NCBI RefSeq assembly: GCF_918698155.1
Contig: NZ_CAKKLX010000039.1
Coordinates: forward strand, 1 to 47,208
From: Roseomonas sp. CECT 9278
GTDB taxonomy: Bacteria > Pseudomonadota > Alphaproteobacteria > Acetobacterales > Acetobacteraceae
Direction of reading: 5' to 3'
DNA length: 47,208 nucleotides
Position 1 is the stretch's first letter. Each line of letters opens with the position of its first letter. Below the pieces are notes generated by a model. It was not told the origin of the DNA. It saw only the letters and a list, made by a program, of their open reading frames with translations, and did not search any database. Positions 11,288-18,849 of this stretch are shown here, piece after piece. The position numbers were made by a program, and so were the translations under genes.

Positions 11288-11317
11288 ATAACATTCCCTT
11301 GTGCCGGAGCCTGTCAA
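11288..11317 (-). promoter_or_regulatory. Sigma-70-like promoter of the Bug gene
   Basis: On the minus strand, TTGACA (11317-11312) is separated by 18 bases from TGTTAT (11293-11288). The predicted start near 11281 leaves a leader of about 150 bases before the Bug ATG at 11130. Confidence 0.5.
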
Positions 11318-11322
11318 GAGAC

Positions 11323-11332
11323 TGGGATCCCA
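11323..11332. promoter_or_regulatory. Palindrome TGGGATCCCA, candidate GntR operator
   Basis: A perfect 10-bp palindrome within ACTGGGATCCCACT, immediately upstream of the minus-strand -35 box. It is also just before a weak plus-strand promoter (TTGTGT 11334-11339, GTTAAT 11356-11361). The position between divergent genes suits an operator for the GntR regulator at 13474-14142. Binding is inferred. Confidence 0.35.
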
Positions 11333-11391
11333 CTTGTGTGGAAGACGCGTCGCCCGTTAATGTCAGGACGCACCGGCACTGGAGCACGCTG

Positions 11392-12078
11392 ATGAATCCC
11401 TGGGACGGCATCATTCCCGCCGAGGAGCAGAAGGCCTATGGCGCGGCAGGCTTCGGGCGCGCCTCAGGCCTCGGCAAGCGGCCGGCGCTGCTGATCATCG
11501 ACGTGCAGTACCGCACCGTTGGCACGCGCCCGATGCCGTTCTGGGACGCCATCAAGGAATTCCCGACCTCCTGCGGCGACGTCGGCTGGGCCGCGGTGCG
11601 CCGCATCGAGGTCCTGCTCGCGCTGTTCCGCGCGCGCGGCTGGCCGGTGCTCTACCCGCATGTCTCGCCGAAGGAGAGCTTCGACCAGGGCCGCCTGGCC
11701 GAGAAAGTGCCCGCGTTGATGACCGTCGCGCGCAACGGCTACGACTTCGTCGAGGAAATCCGCCCCCAGGCGCGGGACATCCTGCTGCCGAAGAAGCATC
11801 CCAGCGCCTTCTTCGGAACGCCGCTCGCGAGCTACCTGATCGACCTCGGCGCCGACACGCTGGTCGTCACGGGCTGCACCACCAGCGGCTGCGTGCGCGG
11901 TTCGGTGGTGGATGGCTTCGCGTACAACTTCAAGGTCGCGGTGCCGCATGATGCGGTCTACGACCGCAGCCGCGTCTCCCACGCCGTGAACCTGTTCGAC
12001 ATGGCGTCGAAATACGCCGATGTCATGAGCACCGATGATTGCGTCGCGGCGTTGCAGGCGCTGCCGGTCGCGGCGTGA
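11392..12078 (+). CDS. Isochorismatase-fold cysteine amidohydrolase, N-carbamoylsarcosine-amidase-like
   Basis: 228 residues. The catalytic triad of the family is visible as D37 (LLIIDVQY), K134 or K135 (LPKKHPSAFFGT) and C167 (CTTSGCVRG). The long N-terminus before the core and the SAFFGT and SGCVRG segments resemble N-carbamoylsarcosine amidohydrolase, which splits N-carbamoyl groups to amine, CO2 and ammonia. The ATG at 11392 has GGAG 9 bases upstream; the open frame continues upstream but only through non-coding promoter DNA. Its stop overlaps a GTG in frame with the following cyclic amidohydrolase, so the pair may open a cyclic ureide and then release the carbamoyl nitrogen. Maleamate or ureidoacrylate amidase activity is an alternative. 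Confidence 0.85.
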   Translation: MNPWDGIIPAEEQKAYGAAGFGRASGLGKRPALLIIDVQYRTVGTRPMPFWDAIKEFPTSCGDVGWAAVRRIEVLLALFRARGWPVLYPHVSPKESFDQGRLAEKVPALMTVARNGYDFVEEIRPQARDILLPKKHPSAFFGTPLASYLIDLGADTLVVTGCTTSGCVRGSVVDGFAYNFKVAVPHDAVYDRSRVSHAVNLFDMASKYADVMSTDDCVAALQALPVAA

Positions 12079-12083
12079 CGGGC

Positions 12084-13490
12084 ATGGCGTACGATCTGCT
12101 CCTGACCGGCGCGACCGTCGTGCTGCCGGGCGCGGCGACCCCCGTTGCCTGCGACATCGCGATCGCGGCGGGGCGCATCGCCGCGCTGCTGGCGCCGGGT
12201 GCGGAGGTGCCGGCGCAAGAGCGCGTCCCGCTCGGCGGCCTGGTCGTGATGCCGGGCGCGATCGACGCGCATCTGCATCTTGGCCACGGCAAGGACATCT
12301 CGCGCCCGCGCGTGCCGGGCGACGCCGACCGCGAGAGCGCCGCGGCCGCCGCGGGCGGCATCACCTGCTTCATCCCGTATCTGATGGCGACCGACCGCTT
12401 CGGCGAGATCCTCGGCGACGTCATCGCCGTCACCACGGCCGGTGCGCGCATCGATTTCGGCTACCACCCGATCATCTCGACCGAGGCGCAACTGGCCGAG
12501 GTCGCGGCCTGCATCCGCGACTGGGGCGCGCCGAGCTTCAAGATCTTCATGAACAACCGCGGCGGCGAGGGGAAGCGGCTCGGCCTGCCGGACATCGACG
12601 ACGGCTTCCTGCTGCGCCTGTGCGAAGCCGCCGCCGCGCATGGCGGCATGGTCTGCCCGCATCCCGAGACGATCGAACTCGCCTGGGTGCTGCGCGAACG
12701 CATCATGCGCGACGACCCCGAAGGCACCGGCGGGCTCGCGAGCTGGAACGCCTCCCGCCCGCCCTTCGTGGAGGCCGATGCCGTGCAGCGCGCCGCCTAT
12801 GTCGCGCGGACCGCGGGCGCGCCGCTCTATGTCGTCCACACATCCTCGGCCGAGGCGCTCGACGCCGCGCGGCGCCAGCGCGCCGCGGGGGCGCGCGTGT
12901 TCATCGAGACCTGCCCGCACTACCTGACGCACGACATCACCTGGCCGGGCGGCGCCGTCGGCAAGATCAACCCGCCGCTGCGCGAGGCCACGGATCGCGA
13001 GGCGCTGTGGCGCGGCCTGCACGACGGCAGCATCGATACGGTTGCGACCGACCACGTGCATCGCGACATCACCTCGAAGGAGGGCGGCATCTGGGCCGCA
13101 TCGCCTGGCTGCCCCGGGATGGAGACCATGCTGCCGGTGCTGCTGAGCGAAGGCCATGCGAAGCGCGGCCTGAGCCTGCCCCGCATCGCCGCGCTGACGT
13201 CCGGCAATCCGGCGCGCGCCATGGGCCTCGATCACGCCAAGGGCGCCATCGCCCCCGGGATGGATGCGGATTTCGCCATCGTCGACCCGGCCGCGCGCTG
13301 GACTGTCGCGCGGGACGGTGTGCTCAGCGCGGCGGGCTATTCTATCTACGAAGGCTGGGAGCTGACCGGGCGCGTGGTCCATGCGCTGGTGCGCGGGCGC
13401 TTCGTGCTGCGCGACGGCGCGCTCGACGACGGCGCCGTGGGCACCGGACACTACATGCGACGCAGGCTGAGCCATGGGGCGTCCGCGTAG
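12084..13490 (+). CDS. Cyclic amidohydrolase (dihydropyrimidinase/hydantoinase/allantoinase family)
   Basis: 468 residues from the ATG at 12084; an in-frame GTG at 12075 overlapping the upstream stop is the alternative. The dinuclear metal site is complete: H63-x-H65 (DAHLHLGH), the carboxylated lysine K153 (SFKIFMNNRG), His in VVHTSS and CPHYLT, and Asp in ATDHVH. These enzymes hydrolyse cyclic amides such as hydantoins, dihydropyrimidines or allantoin. Directly after an N-carbamoyl-amide hydrolase, the likely sequence is ring opening to an N-carbamoyl compound and then decarbamoylation. The last 17 bases overlap the GntR gene, so the three genes form one operon. The natural substrate is not determined by the motifs. 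Confidence 0.9.
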   Translation: MAYDLLLTGATVVLPGAATPVACDIAIAAGRIAALLAPGAEVPAQERVPLGGLVVMPGAIDAHLHLGHGKDISRPRVPGDADRESAAAAAGGITCFIPYLMATDRFGEILGDVIAVTTAGARIDFGYHPIISTEAQLAEVAACIRDWGAPSFKIFMNNRGGEGKRLGLPDIDDGFLLRLCEAAAAHGGMVCPHPETIELAWVLRERIMRDDPEGTGGLASWNASRPPFVEADAVQRAAYVARTAGAPLYVVHTSSAEALDAARRQRAAGARVFIETCPHYLTHDITWPGGAVGKINPPLREATDREALWRGLHDGSIDTVATDHVHRDITSKEGGIWAASPGCPGMETMLPVLLSEGHAKRGLSLPRIAALTSGNPARAMGLDHAKGAIAPGMDADFAIVDPAARWTVARDGVLSAAGYSIYEGWELTGRVVHALVRGRFVLRDGALDDGAVGTGHYMRRRLSHGASA

Positions 13491-14142
13491 GCCGGCGGGC
13501 AGCCTGCGGGAACAGGCGCTCGACACGATCCGCGGCCGGATCCTGGACCTTCGCTACCCGCCCGGCAGCCTGCTCTCCGAGAACCAGCTCTCGGAGGAAA
13601 TGGGGATCAGCCGGACGCCGATCCGCGAGGCGCTGCGCGAGCTCGCCGCCGGCGGGCTGGTGCGCATCCTGCCGCAGCGCGGCGTGGTGGTCGCGGAGCC
13701 CTCCGTGCGCGATATCGTCGAGGTGTACCAGCTGCGCGAGCAGCTCGAATGCTTCGCCGCGCGACTGGCGGCGGAGCACCTGACGGAGGCCGACGCGCGC
13801 GCGCTGGCCGCCGACCATGCCGAGGCCCTCGCGCAATTCGCGCACGGGAACCTCCAGGAGGCCTACGAGGCCTCGGTCCGGCTGCATGCGCGGATCATCG
13901 CCCTCACGCGCAATGCCCGGCTGGCGCGCTTCATGGCGCAGCTTGGCGACCAGGTGCACCGCTTCGGGCTGATGACCCTGCGCCACGGCCGCGCCCCGCA
14001 GGCGCTGGAGGAGCATGGCCGGATCATCGACGCGATCGTCGCGCGCGACGGCGCGACGGCCGAGGCACTGATGCGCGACCACCTGCGCGCCGACCGCGAC
14101 ATGGCGATGGCGGCGCTGCTGCCGACCGGGATGGACGCGTAG
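13474..14142 (+). CDS. GntR-family regulator, FCD (FadR) subfamily
   Basis: 222 residues. The N-terminal winged helix-turn-helix spans about 8-75 (ILDLRYPPGSLLSENQLSEE, ISRTPIREALRELAAGGLV). The C-terminal all-helical FCD ligand domain has the metal-binding pattern of Asp, then His in RLHARIIALT, and later His residues (EEHGRIIDAI, MRDHLRAD). The start overlaps the end of the cyclic amidohydrolase gene, so it is the third gene of the operon and probably its local, ligand-responsive repressor. The palindrome at 11323-11332, between this operon and the Bug gene, is the best operator candidate. Confidence 0.93.
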   Translation: MGRPRRPAGSLREQALDTIRGRILDLRYPPGSLLSENQLSEEMGISRTPIREALRELAAGGLVRILPQRGVVVAEPSVRDIVEVYQLREQLECFAARLAAEHLTEADARALAADHAEALAQFAHGNLQEAYEASVRLHARIIALTRNARLARFMAQLGDQVHRFGLMTLRHGRAPQALEEHGRIIDAIVARDGATAEALMRDHLRADRDMAMAALLPTGMDA

Positions 14143-14152
14143 CGCAGCACCC

Positions 14153-14169
14153 CGGGCGCGCCGCGCCCG
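14153..14169. terminator. Hairpin between convergent genes
   Basis: Stem CGGGCGC/GCGCCCG with a 3-base loop in the 37-base gap between the GntR stop and the stop of the MetE-core gene. There is no T-run, so it is a weak bidirectional terminator candidate. Confidence 0.3.
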
Positions 14170-14179
14170 CGCCCGAAGG

Positions 14180-15223
14180 TCAGCCCGCCAGTTCGCGCCG
14201 CACGATCGCCGCGCCATCGGCCAGCGCCTTCAGCTTGGCGAAGGCGCGCGGCCGCGGCAGGTACTTCATGCCGCAATCGGGCGCCGCCACCAGCCGGTCC
14301 GCCGGCACGTGCCGCAGCCCTTCGCGCAGCCGCGCCGCGACGGTCTCGGCGCTTTCCACCTCGGTCGTGCCGAGGTCGAGCACGCCGAGCATGATGGTCT
14401 TGTTCGACAGGTCCGACAGCATCCCGAGGTCGAGCCGCGGTTGCGCGGCCTCGATCGAGATCTGCGTCGCGGTGCTGTCGGCCAGCTGCGGCAGGAAGGA
14501 ATAGCCCGAGGGCTTGTCGGTCACGAGCGCCGCGTAGCCGAAGCAAAGGTGCACCACGGTGGTGCCCGGAACGCCTTCCAGCGCGCGGTTGATCGCCTTC
14601 ACGCCATATCGCTTGGCCTGTTCCGGGCGCGCCTGCAGCCAGGGCTCGTCCAGCTGGATCACGTCGGCGCCGGCGGCGACCAGGTCGCGGGCTTCCTCGG
14701 CGACCACGGCGGCATAGGCCATCGCGAAGGCCTCGTCGTCGCCGTAGTGCTCGTCATGCGCCTGCATCGACATGGTGAAGGGGCCGGGCAGGGTGATCTT
14801 GATGCGGCGGTCGGTGTTCGCCCGCAGGAATTCCACGTCGCGCTGTTCGACCGCGTGGCGGCGGCGGATCGGGCCGGTCACGCGCGGCACCGGCGTGGGC
14901 TTGCCCATCCGGCCGCTGACCACGGCAGGGTTGTCGATGTCCACGCCGTCGAGCGCGAGGGCGAAGCGGTTGGAGTAGCTTTCGCGCCGCATCTCGCCAT
15001 CGGTGATGATGTCGATGCCGGCGCGCTCCATGTCGCGCACGGCGATCAGCGTGGCGTCGTCCTGCGCCTGCTCCAACGCATCCTCCGCCACCCGCCAGAT
15101 CTCCTTCAGGCGCAGCCGCGGCACGACGTTGTTCTTGGTCAGGATGGCGCGGTCCACCAGCCATTCGGGTTGCGGGTAGCTCCCGACCACGGTGGTGGGC
15201 AGCAGGGGGGCGGTGTCGGCCAT
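14180..15223 (-). CDS. MetE-core (cobalamin-independent methionine synthase C-terminal type) protein
   Basis: 347 residues, matching only the catalytic C-terminal barrel of MetE; the usual N-terminal barrel is absent. The zinc and thiol-activating site is complete: H225-x-C227 (VVHLCFGYA), E258 (QISIEAAQ) and C317 (AAPDCGMKYLP). The start region VVGSYPQPEWL and IIQTDGEM-like IITDGEMRRESYSNR are typical. It should transfer a methyl group to a thiol, or act on a related thioether. Both the donor and whether it makes methionine are unknown. The ATG at 15223 has AGGACAGG upstream. It lies 46 bases after a GntR regulator on the same strand, so it is probably under that regulator. A second copy lies at 30332-31366. 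Confidence 0.88.
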   Translation of the reverse strand: MADTAPLLPTTVVGSYPQPEWLVDRAILTKNNVVPRLRLKEIWRVAEDALEQAQDDATLIAVRDMERAGIDIITDGEMRRESYSNRFALALDGVDIDNPAVVSGRMGKPTPVPRVTGPIRRRHAVEQRDVEFLRANTDRRIKITLPGPFTMSMQAHDEHYGDDEAFAMAYAAVVAEEARDLVAAGADVIQLDEPWLQARPEQAKRYGVKAINRALEGVPGTTVVHLCFGYAALVTDKPSGYSFLPQLADSTATQISIEAAQPRLDLGMLSDLSNKTIMLGVLDLGTTEVESAETVAARLREGLRHVPADRLVAAPDCGMKYLPRPRAFAKLKALADGAAIVRRELAG

Positions 15224-15269
15224 GGGGTGTCCTGTCCTTGTCCTGGGCCGGCGCAGCGCGCCGGCGGCG

Positions 15270-15992
15270 TCATTCGCCGGAGCGCCGGCGCGGTGGCGGA
15301 GCGGCGGCCTGGCGTTCCAGCGCCAGTCGCACGAATTCGCCGGTCGCATCCAGGTGCTGGGCGAGCAGCGCGACCGCGCGATCCGCATCGCGATCGAGCG
15401 CCGCCTCGGCGATCGCGGCGTGCTCGGCCGCAACGTCGCGGCCCGGCCAGGCGACGGCGTTGGCCTGGGCGCGATAGCGCTCCGCCTCGTCGCGCAGCCT
15501 TTCGCAGAAGGCCATCAGCGGGGTCGCCGCGCAGGCCGATACCAGGGCCTGGTGGAAGCGGCGATGGGCCGCCTCCCAGGCCGGATTCGTCACGTAGCGG
15601 GCGGGGTCGAGCGAGCGCGGCAGGCGGGCCAGGCGCCGTTCGGCGGCGGCCACGGAATCCTCCCAGGCGGCATCGCCGCGCGCGATCGCTTCGCGCAGCG
15701 CGGCGGCTTCGACCAGGCAGCGGCTGCGGACCAGCTCGGACAGCCCTGCCGGGTCGGCATCGGCCACGCGGAAGCCGCGCTGCTCGATCCGGCGCGCCAG
15801 GCCTTCCGCGGCGAGCTGCGCGAGCGCCTCGCGCACTGGCGTCGGCCCGGCGCCGCACAGCACCGCGAGATCCTGCACCTTGAGCCGTTGTCCGGGTGCC
15901 AGCCGGCCTTCGAGGATCGCGGCGCGCAACCGACGATAGGCGGCGGTCGCTTGGGTGTCGGGCGATCCCGCGAGGCTGGGCGGTCCGGTCAT
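15270..15992 (-). CDS. GntR-family regulator, FCD subfamily
   Basis: 240 residues. The winged helix is at about 15-80 (ILEGRLAPGQRLKVQDLAVL, PTPVREALAQLAAEGLA). The FCD domain follows with AAHRRFHQALVSA and AEHAAIAEAAL carrying the likely metal-binding histidines. The C-terminus is arginine/proline-rich. The start is the ATG at 15992. It is divergent from the deacetylase/ring-cleavage operon and upstream of the MetE-core gene. An AT-rich inverted repeat in the 104-base divergent gap is the probable operator, so it may control both directions. Confidence 0.92.
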   Translation of the reverse strand: MTGPPSLAGSPDTQATAAYRRLRAAILEGRLAPGQRLKVQDLAVLCGAGPTPVREALAQLAAEGLARRIEQRGFRVADADPAGLSELVRSRCLVEAAALREAIARGDAAWEDSVAAAERRLARLPRSLDPARYVTNPAWEAAHRRFHQALVSACAATPLMAFCERLRDEAERYRAQANAVAWPGRDVAAEHAAIAEAALDRDADRAVALLAQHLDATGEFVRLALERQAAAPPPRRRSGE

Positions 15993-16045
15993 GGCCGGCG
16001 CAGGATGGGGCAGCCCAGGGGTTGCTGCAACCCCGACAAAATCGC

Positions 16046-16073
16046 TTGACGTGGTGTTTTTATCGGTAAAAAC
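16046..16073 (+). promoter_or_regulatory. Promoter with overlapping inverted-repeat operator
   Basis: TTGACG (16046-16051) is followed after 15 bases by TAAAAA. Overlapping it, GTTTTTA (16056-16062) and TAAAAAC (16067-16073) form a perfect 7-bp inverted repeat around TCGG. This AT-rich patch stands out in a GC-rich genome and lies between the GntR gene and the operon starting at 16097. Repressor binding here would block the -10 region. Confidence 0.5.
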
Positions 16074-16096
16074 AGCATGGACGTCCGAGGCCCTCG

Positions 16097-16804
16097 ATGC
16101 GCCCTCCCGCCCACGCCCCCGCGGTCACGCTGACCTTCGACAATGGCCCCGATCCCGACGCCACGCCGGGGGTGCTCGATGTGCTGCGCCGCCGCGGCCT
16201 TCGCGCGACCTTCTTCGTGGTCGGGCAGCACCTGGCCGATCCCGCGCGGCGCGCGCTGGCGCAGCGCGCCCATGCCGAAGGGCACTGGATCGGCAACCAT
16301 ACCTTCAGCCACGGGGGGCCGCTGGGCGACCGGCAGGATCGCGGCCACGCCGTCGCGGAGATCGGCCGCACCCAGGACCTGATCGGCGAGCTCGCGCATC
16401 CGGACCGGCTGTTCCGACCGGTCGGTGGCGGCGGGCGTCTTGGGCGGCACCTGCTGAGCCTGGAGGCGCGCGACTATCTGGCGGCGGGCGGCCATACGGT
16501 CGTGCTGTGGTCGGCCGTGCCGGGCGACTGGCGCGACCCCGATGGCTGGCCCGACCACGCGCTGGAGCAATGCCTGGCACAGCCCCGCCCCGTGCTGGTG
16601 CTGCACGACATCGCCGGCGGCGCGATGCGGCACCTCGATGCCGTGCTCGGCCGCATGGCGGATGCGGGCATCGCGTTCCGGCAGGATTTCCCGGCCGCCG
16701 GCACACCGATGCGCGGGGGTGTCGCCGGCGCCGGCCTTGCCGATATCGTCACCGCGGATGGCGCCGGCTCGCTTGACCCTGCCCGCCCGCGACCCGCAGC
16801 CTGA
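16097..16804 (+). CDS. NodB-domain (polysaccharide-deacetylase-like) hydrolase, variant active site
   Basis: 235 residues of a NodB homology domain. Motif 1 reads TLTFDNGPD: the base D15 is kept, but the second Asp, usually a metal ligand, is N16. Motif 2, H68-x3-H72 (GNHTFSHGG), is intact; motif 3 is altered (FRPVGGGGRLG in place of RxPxG); the late VLHD motif is present. There is no signal peptide, so it acts in the cytoplasm. Members of this fold also deacylate small molecules, as in the PuuE allantoinases. It is the first gene of an operon with an intradiol dioxygenase and a Bug receptor, so a small aromatic or amide substrate is more likely than a glycan. Function is inferred. Confidence 0.8.
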   Translation: MRPPAHAPAVTLTFDNGPDPDATPGVLDVLRRRGLRATFFVVGQHLADPARRALAQRAHAEGHWIGNHTFSHGGPLGDRQDRGHAVAEIGRTQDLIGELAHPDRLFRPVGGGGRLGRHLLSLEARDYLAAGGHTVVLWSAVPGDWRDPDGWPDHALEQCLAQPRPVLVLHDIAGGAMRHLDAVLGRMADAGIAFRQDFPAAGTPMRGGVAGAGLADIVTADGAGSLDPARPRPAA

Positions 16805-16846
16805 TTTAAACACAACGCCGCCGCGCCGCGGCGCACGGAGGACCCC

Positions 16847-17752
16847 ATGCAGGACCTGGACGCCAACGGCATCACCGACGCCGTCATCGAACAGATGGCG
16901 CAGACGCCGGATCCGCGCATGCGCGAGATCATGGAGGCCGCGGTGCGCCACCTGCACGCCTTCGCGCGCGAGGTGAAGCTGACGCCCGACGAGTGGCTGA
17001 AGGGCATCGCCTTCCTGACCGCCGTCGGCCAGGCCTGTTCGCCGATCCGCCAGGAATTCATCCTGCTGTCGGATGTGCTTGGCCTGTCGCGCCTGGTGAA
17101 CGTGATGCACGACGCGACGGGGCGCGAGGCGGCCGGTACCGAGACCAGCCTGCTCGGCCCGTTCTTCCGCGAGCAGGCGCCGAAGATCGAACTCGGCGGC
17201 AGCATCGCCTATGCATCGAAGGGGCCCGAGATCGTTATCTTCGGGCAGGTCACCGACGCCGACGGGAAGGGCATCGCGCACGCCACCATCGATGTCTGGC
17301 AGACCGACGCCGAGGGCATGTACGACCTCCAGGCGCATGATCCGACGGTGATGGAGATGCGCGGGCAGCTCGCCTGCGACGCCGAGGGGCGCTTCCATTT
17401 CCGCACCCTGAAGCCGCTGGGCTATTCCATCCCGATGGACGGGCCGGTGGGGGCCATGGTGCGCCAGCAGGACCGCCACGGCTTCCGCCCGGCGCATATC
17501 CACATCCTGGTCGCCGCCCCCGGCTTCCGCGAATTGGTGACGGCACTGTATTTCGCCGACGACGCGCATGTGGACAGCGACACCGTGTTCGGTGTCTCGA
17601 AGTCGCTGGTGATCCAGGAGGCGCTCGGCCTGCCCGACGCGCCGATGCCGGGCATCCCGAGCATCCGCTACGACTTCACCATGTCCCGCGACACCGCGGG
17701 CGGCGGCGGGCGCGTGGGCTCCGACCCGTCCCGCCTGGTGCCGGCCGGCTGA
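16847..17752 (+). CDS. Intradiol ring-cleavage dioxygenase (hydroxyquinol/catechol 1,2-dioxygenase type)
   Basis: 301 residues. An N-terminal helical dimerisation domain (about 1-95) precedes the intradiol core. Fe(III) ligands are all present: Y159 (GMYDLQ), Y193 (LGYSIP), H217 and H219 (RPAHIHI). The long N-domain and the LLGPFFRE and PMDGPVG segments favour hydroxyquinol 1,2-dioxygenase over protocatechuate dioxygenase; catechol or chlorocatechol remain possible. It cleaves the ring between two hydroxyls to give a muconate or maleylacetate precursor. The ATG at 16847 has CGGAGGA upstream. It lies 42 bases after the NodB-like gene and 28 before a Bug receptor. No maleylacetate reductase is present in the window. 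Confidence 0.92.
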   Translation: MQDLDANGITDAVIEQMAQTPDPRMREIMEAAVRHLHAFAREVKLTPDEWLKGIAFLTAVGQACSPIRQEFILLSDVLGLSRLVNVMHDATGREAAGTETSLLGPFFREQAPKIELGGSIAYASKGPEIVIFGQVTDADGKGIAHATIDVWQTDAEGMYDLQAHDPTVMEMRGQLACDAEGRFHFRTLKPLGYSIPMDGPVGAMVRQQDRHGFRPAHIHILVAAPGFRELVTALYFADDAHVDSDTVFGVSKSLVIQEALGLPDAPMPGIPSIRYDFTMSRDTAGGGGRVGSDPSRLVPAG

Positions 17753-17780
17753 ATTTCGACGACCCCAGGGAGAAGACGCC

Positions 17781-18728
17781 ATGATCACCCGACGCCTGCT
17801 GGCGGGCGCCGCCGCAGCACTGCCCTTCGCCGCCCATGCCCAGGAGGCCTGGCCCGCGCGGCCGATCCAGGTCGTCATCCCGTATCCGCCGGGCAATGCG
17901 ATCGACCTGCTTGTGCGGGCGCTGGCGGCGCAGATGCAGCCGCTGCTGGGCCAGCCGGTGGTGGTGGTGAACCGCGAGGGGGCGGCCGCGCTGGTCGGTT
18001 CGGTTTCGGTGGCGCGCGCGCCGGCGGATGGCTACACGCTGTTGTTCGTGCCGGCGCTGGTCGCCTCGGTGCTGCCGGTGACGCAGCCGCAGGGCGGCCT
18101 GGCGACGAACAGCTTCCGGCCGATCTGCCAGGTGTTCAGCAATTCCATGGCGCTGGTGGTGAAGCCCGACAGCCCGATCCGCACGCTGCGCGACTTGCAG
18201 ACGGCGGCGCAGGCAGCGCCCGGTCGGATGACCTATGGCACGCTCGGCGTCACCTCGATCCCGCACCTGGCGATGGTGCAGTGGCTGGGTGCGGCGCGCG
18301 CGGAGATCGAGCACGTACCCTACCGCGCCGACGCCGCGGTGATGACCGAGGTGCTGCAGGGGCGCATCGATGTCGGTTCGATCGTGCTGGGCTCGGCGGC
18401 CGGGCGCAACGACATCCGCGTGCTGGCGGTGTTCGACGCGCAGCGCCATCCGGACTTCCCCGATGCGCCGACGGCCATCGAGCAGGGCTTCGAGGTGGCG
18501 CCGGCCTCCTTCGGCGGGCTGTTCGCCCCGGCCGGCACGCCGGAGGACCGCATCGCGCGCATCGAGGCCGCCTGCGCCAGGGCGGCGGCCAGCGAGGTCT
18601 ATCGCACCGCGGCGCGCACCGGGTCGCAGCCGGCGAATTTCTTCCTCAACCGCGCCGATTTCACGCGGCGGCTGCAGACCGATATCGAGCAGAAGGCGGA
18701 GGTGCTGCGCGGCATCCGGCTCAACTGA
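17781..18728 (+). CDS. Bug/TctC-type periplasmic solute-binding protein
   Basis: 315 residues with a short signal peptide (MITRRLLAGAAAALPFAAHA-QEAWPARP) and the family core IQVVIPYPPGNAIDLLVRAL, VVVNREGAAALVGS, MTYGTLGVTSIPHL and HVPYRADAAV. The start has AGGGAGAAG upstream. It is the third gene of the ring-cleavage operon and so probably a receptor for the aromatic or acidic compound used by it. TctA/TctB permease genes are not present. Confidence 0.93.
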   Translation: MITRRLLAGAAAALPFAAHAQEAWPARPIQVVIPYPPGNAIDLLVRALAAQMQPLLGQPVVVVNREGAAALVGSVSVARAPADGYTLLFVPALVASVLPVTQPQGGLATNSFRPICQVFSNSMALVVKPDSPIRTLRDLQTAAQAAPGRMTYGTLGVTSIPHLAMVQWLGAARAEIEHVPYRADAAVMTEVLQGRIDVGSIVLGSAAGRNDIRVLAVFDAQRHPDFPDAPTAIEQGFEVAPASFGGLFAPAGTPEDRIARIEAACARAAASEVYRTAARTGSQPANFFLNRADFTRRLQTDIEQKAEVLRGIRLN

Positions 18729-18849
18729 TCGCGCGAAGGGTCGAAGCGCGGCCTCAGGGTGCCGCCTGTGGGTGCCCTCGATCGGCGGTCGGGTGCCTCG
18801 CGCGGCGCCGGAGGGCCGTGGCGCAATTGAGAAACGCGCGCCGCCGGCG

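Noticed and set aside
9997..11391. Long upstream extension of the N-carbamoyl hydrolase reading frame
   Set aside because: It runs antisense through the Bug gene and the promoter region; homology to the family starts only at the ATG at 11392, which has a ribosome site.
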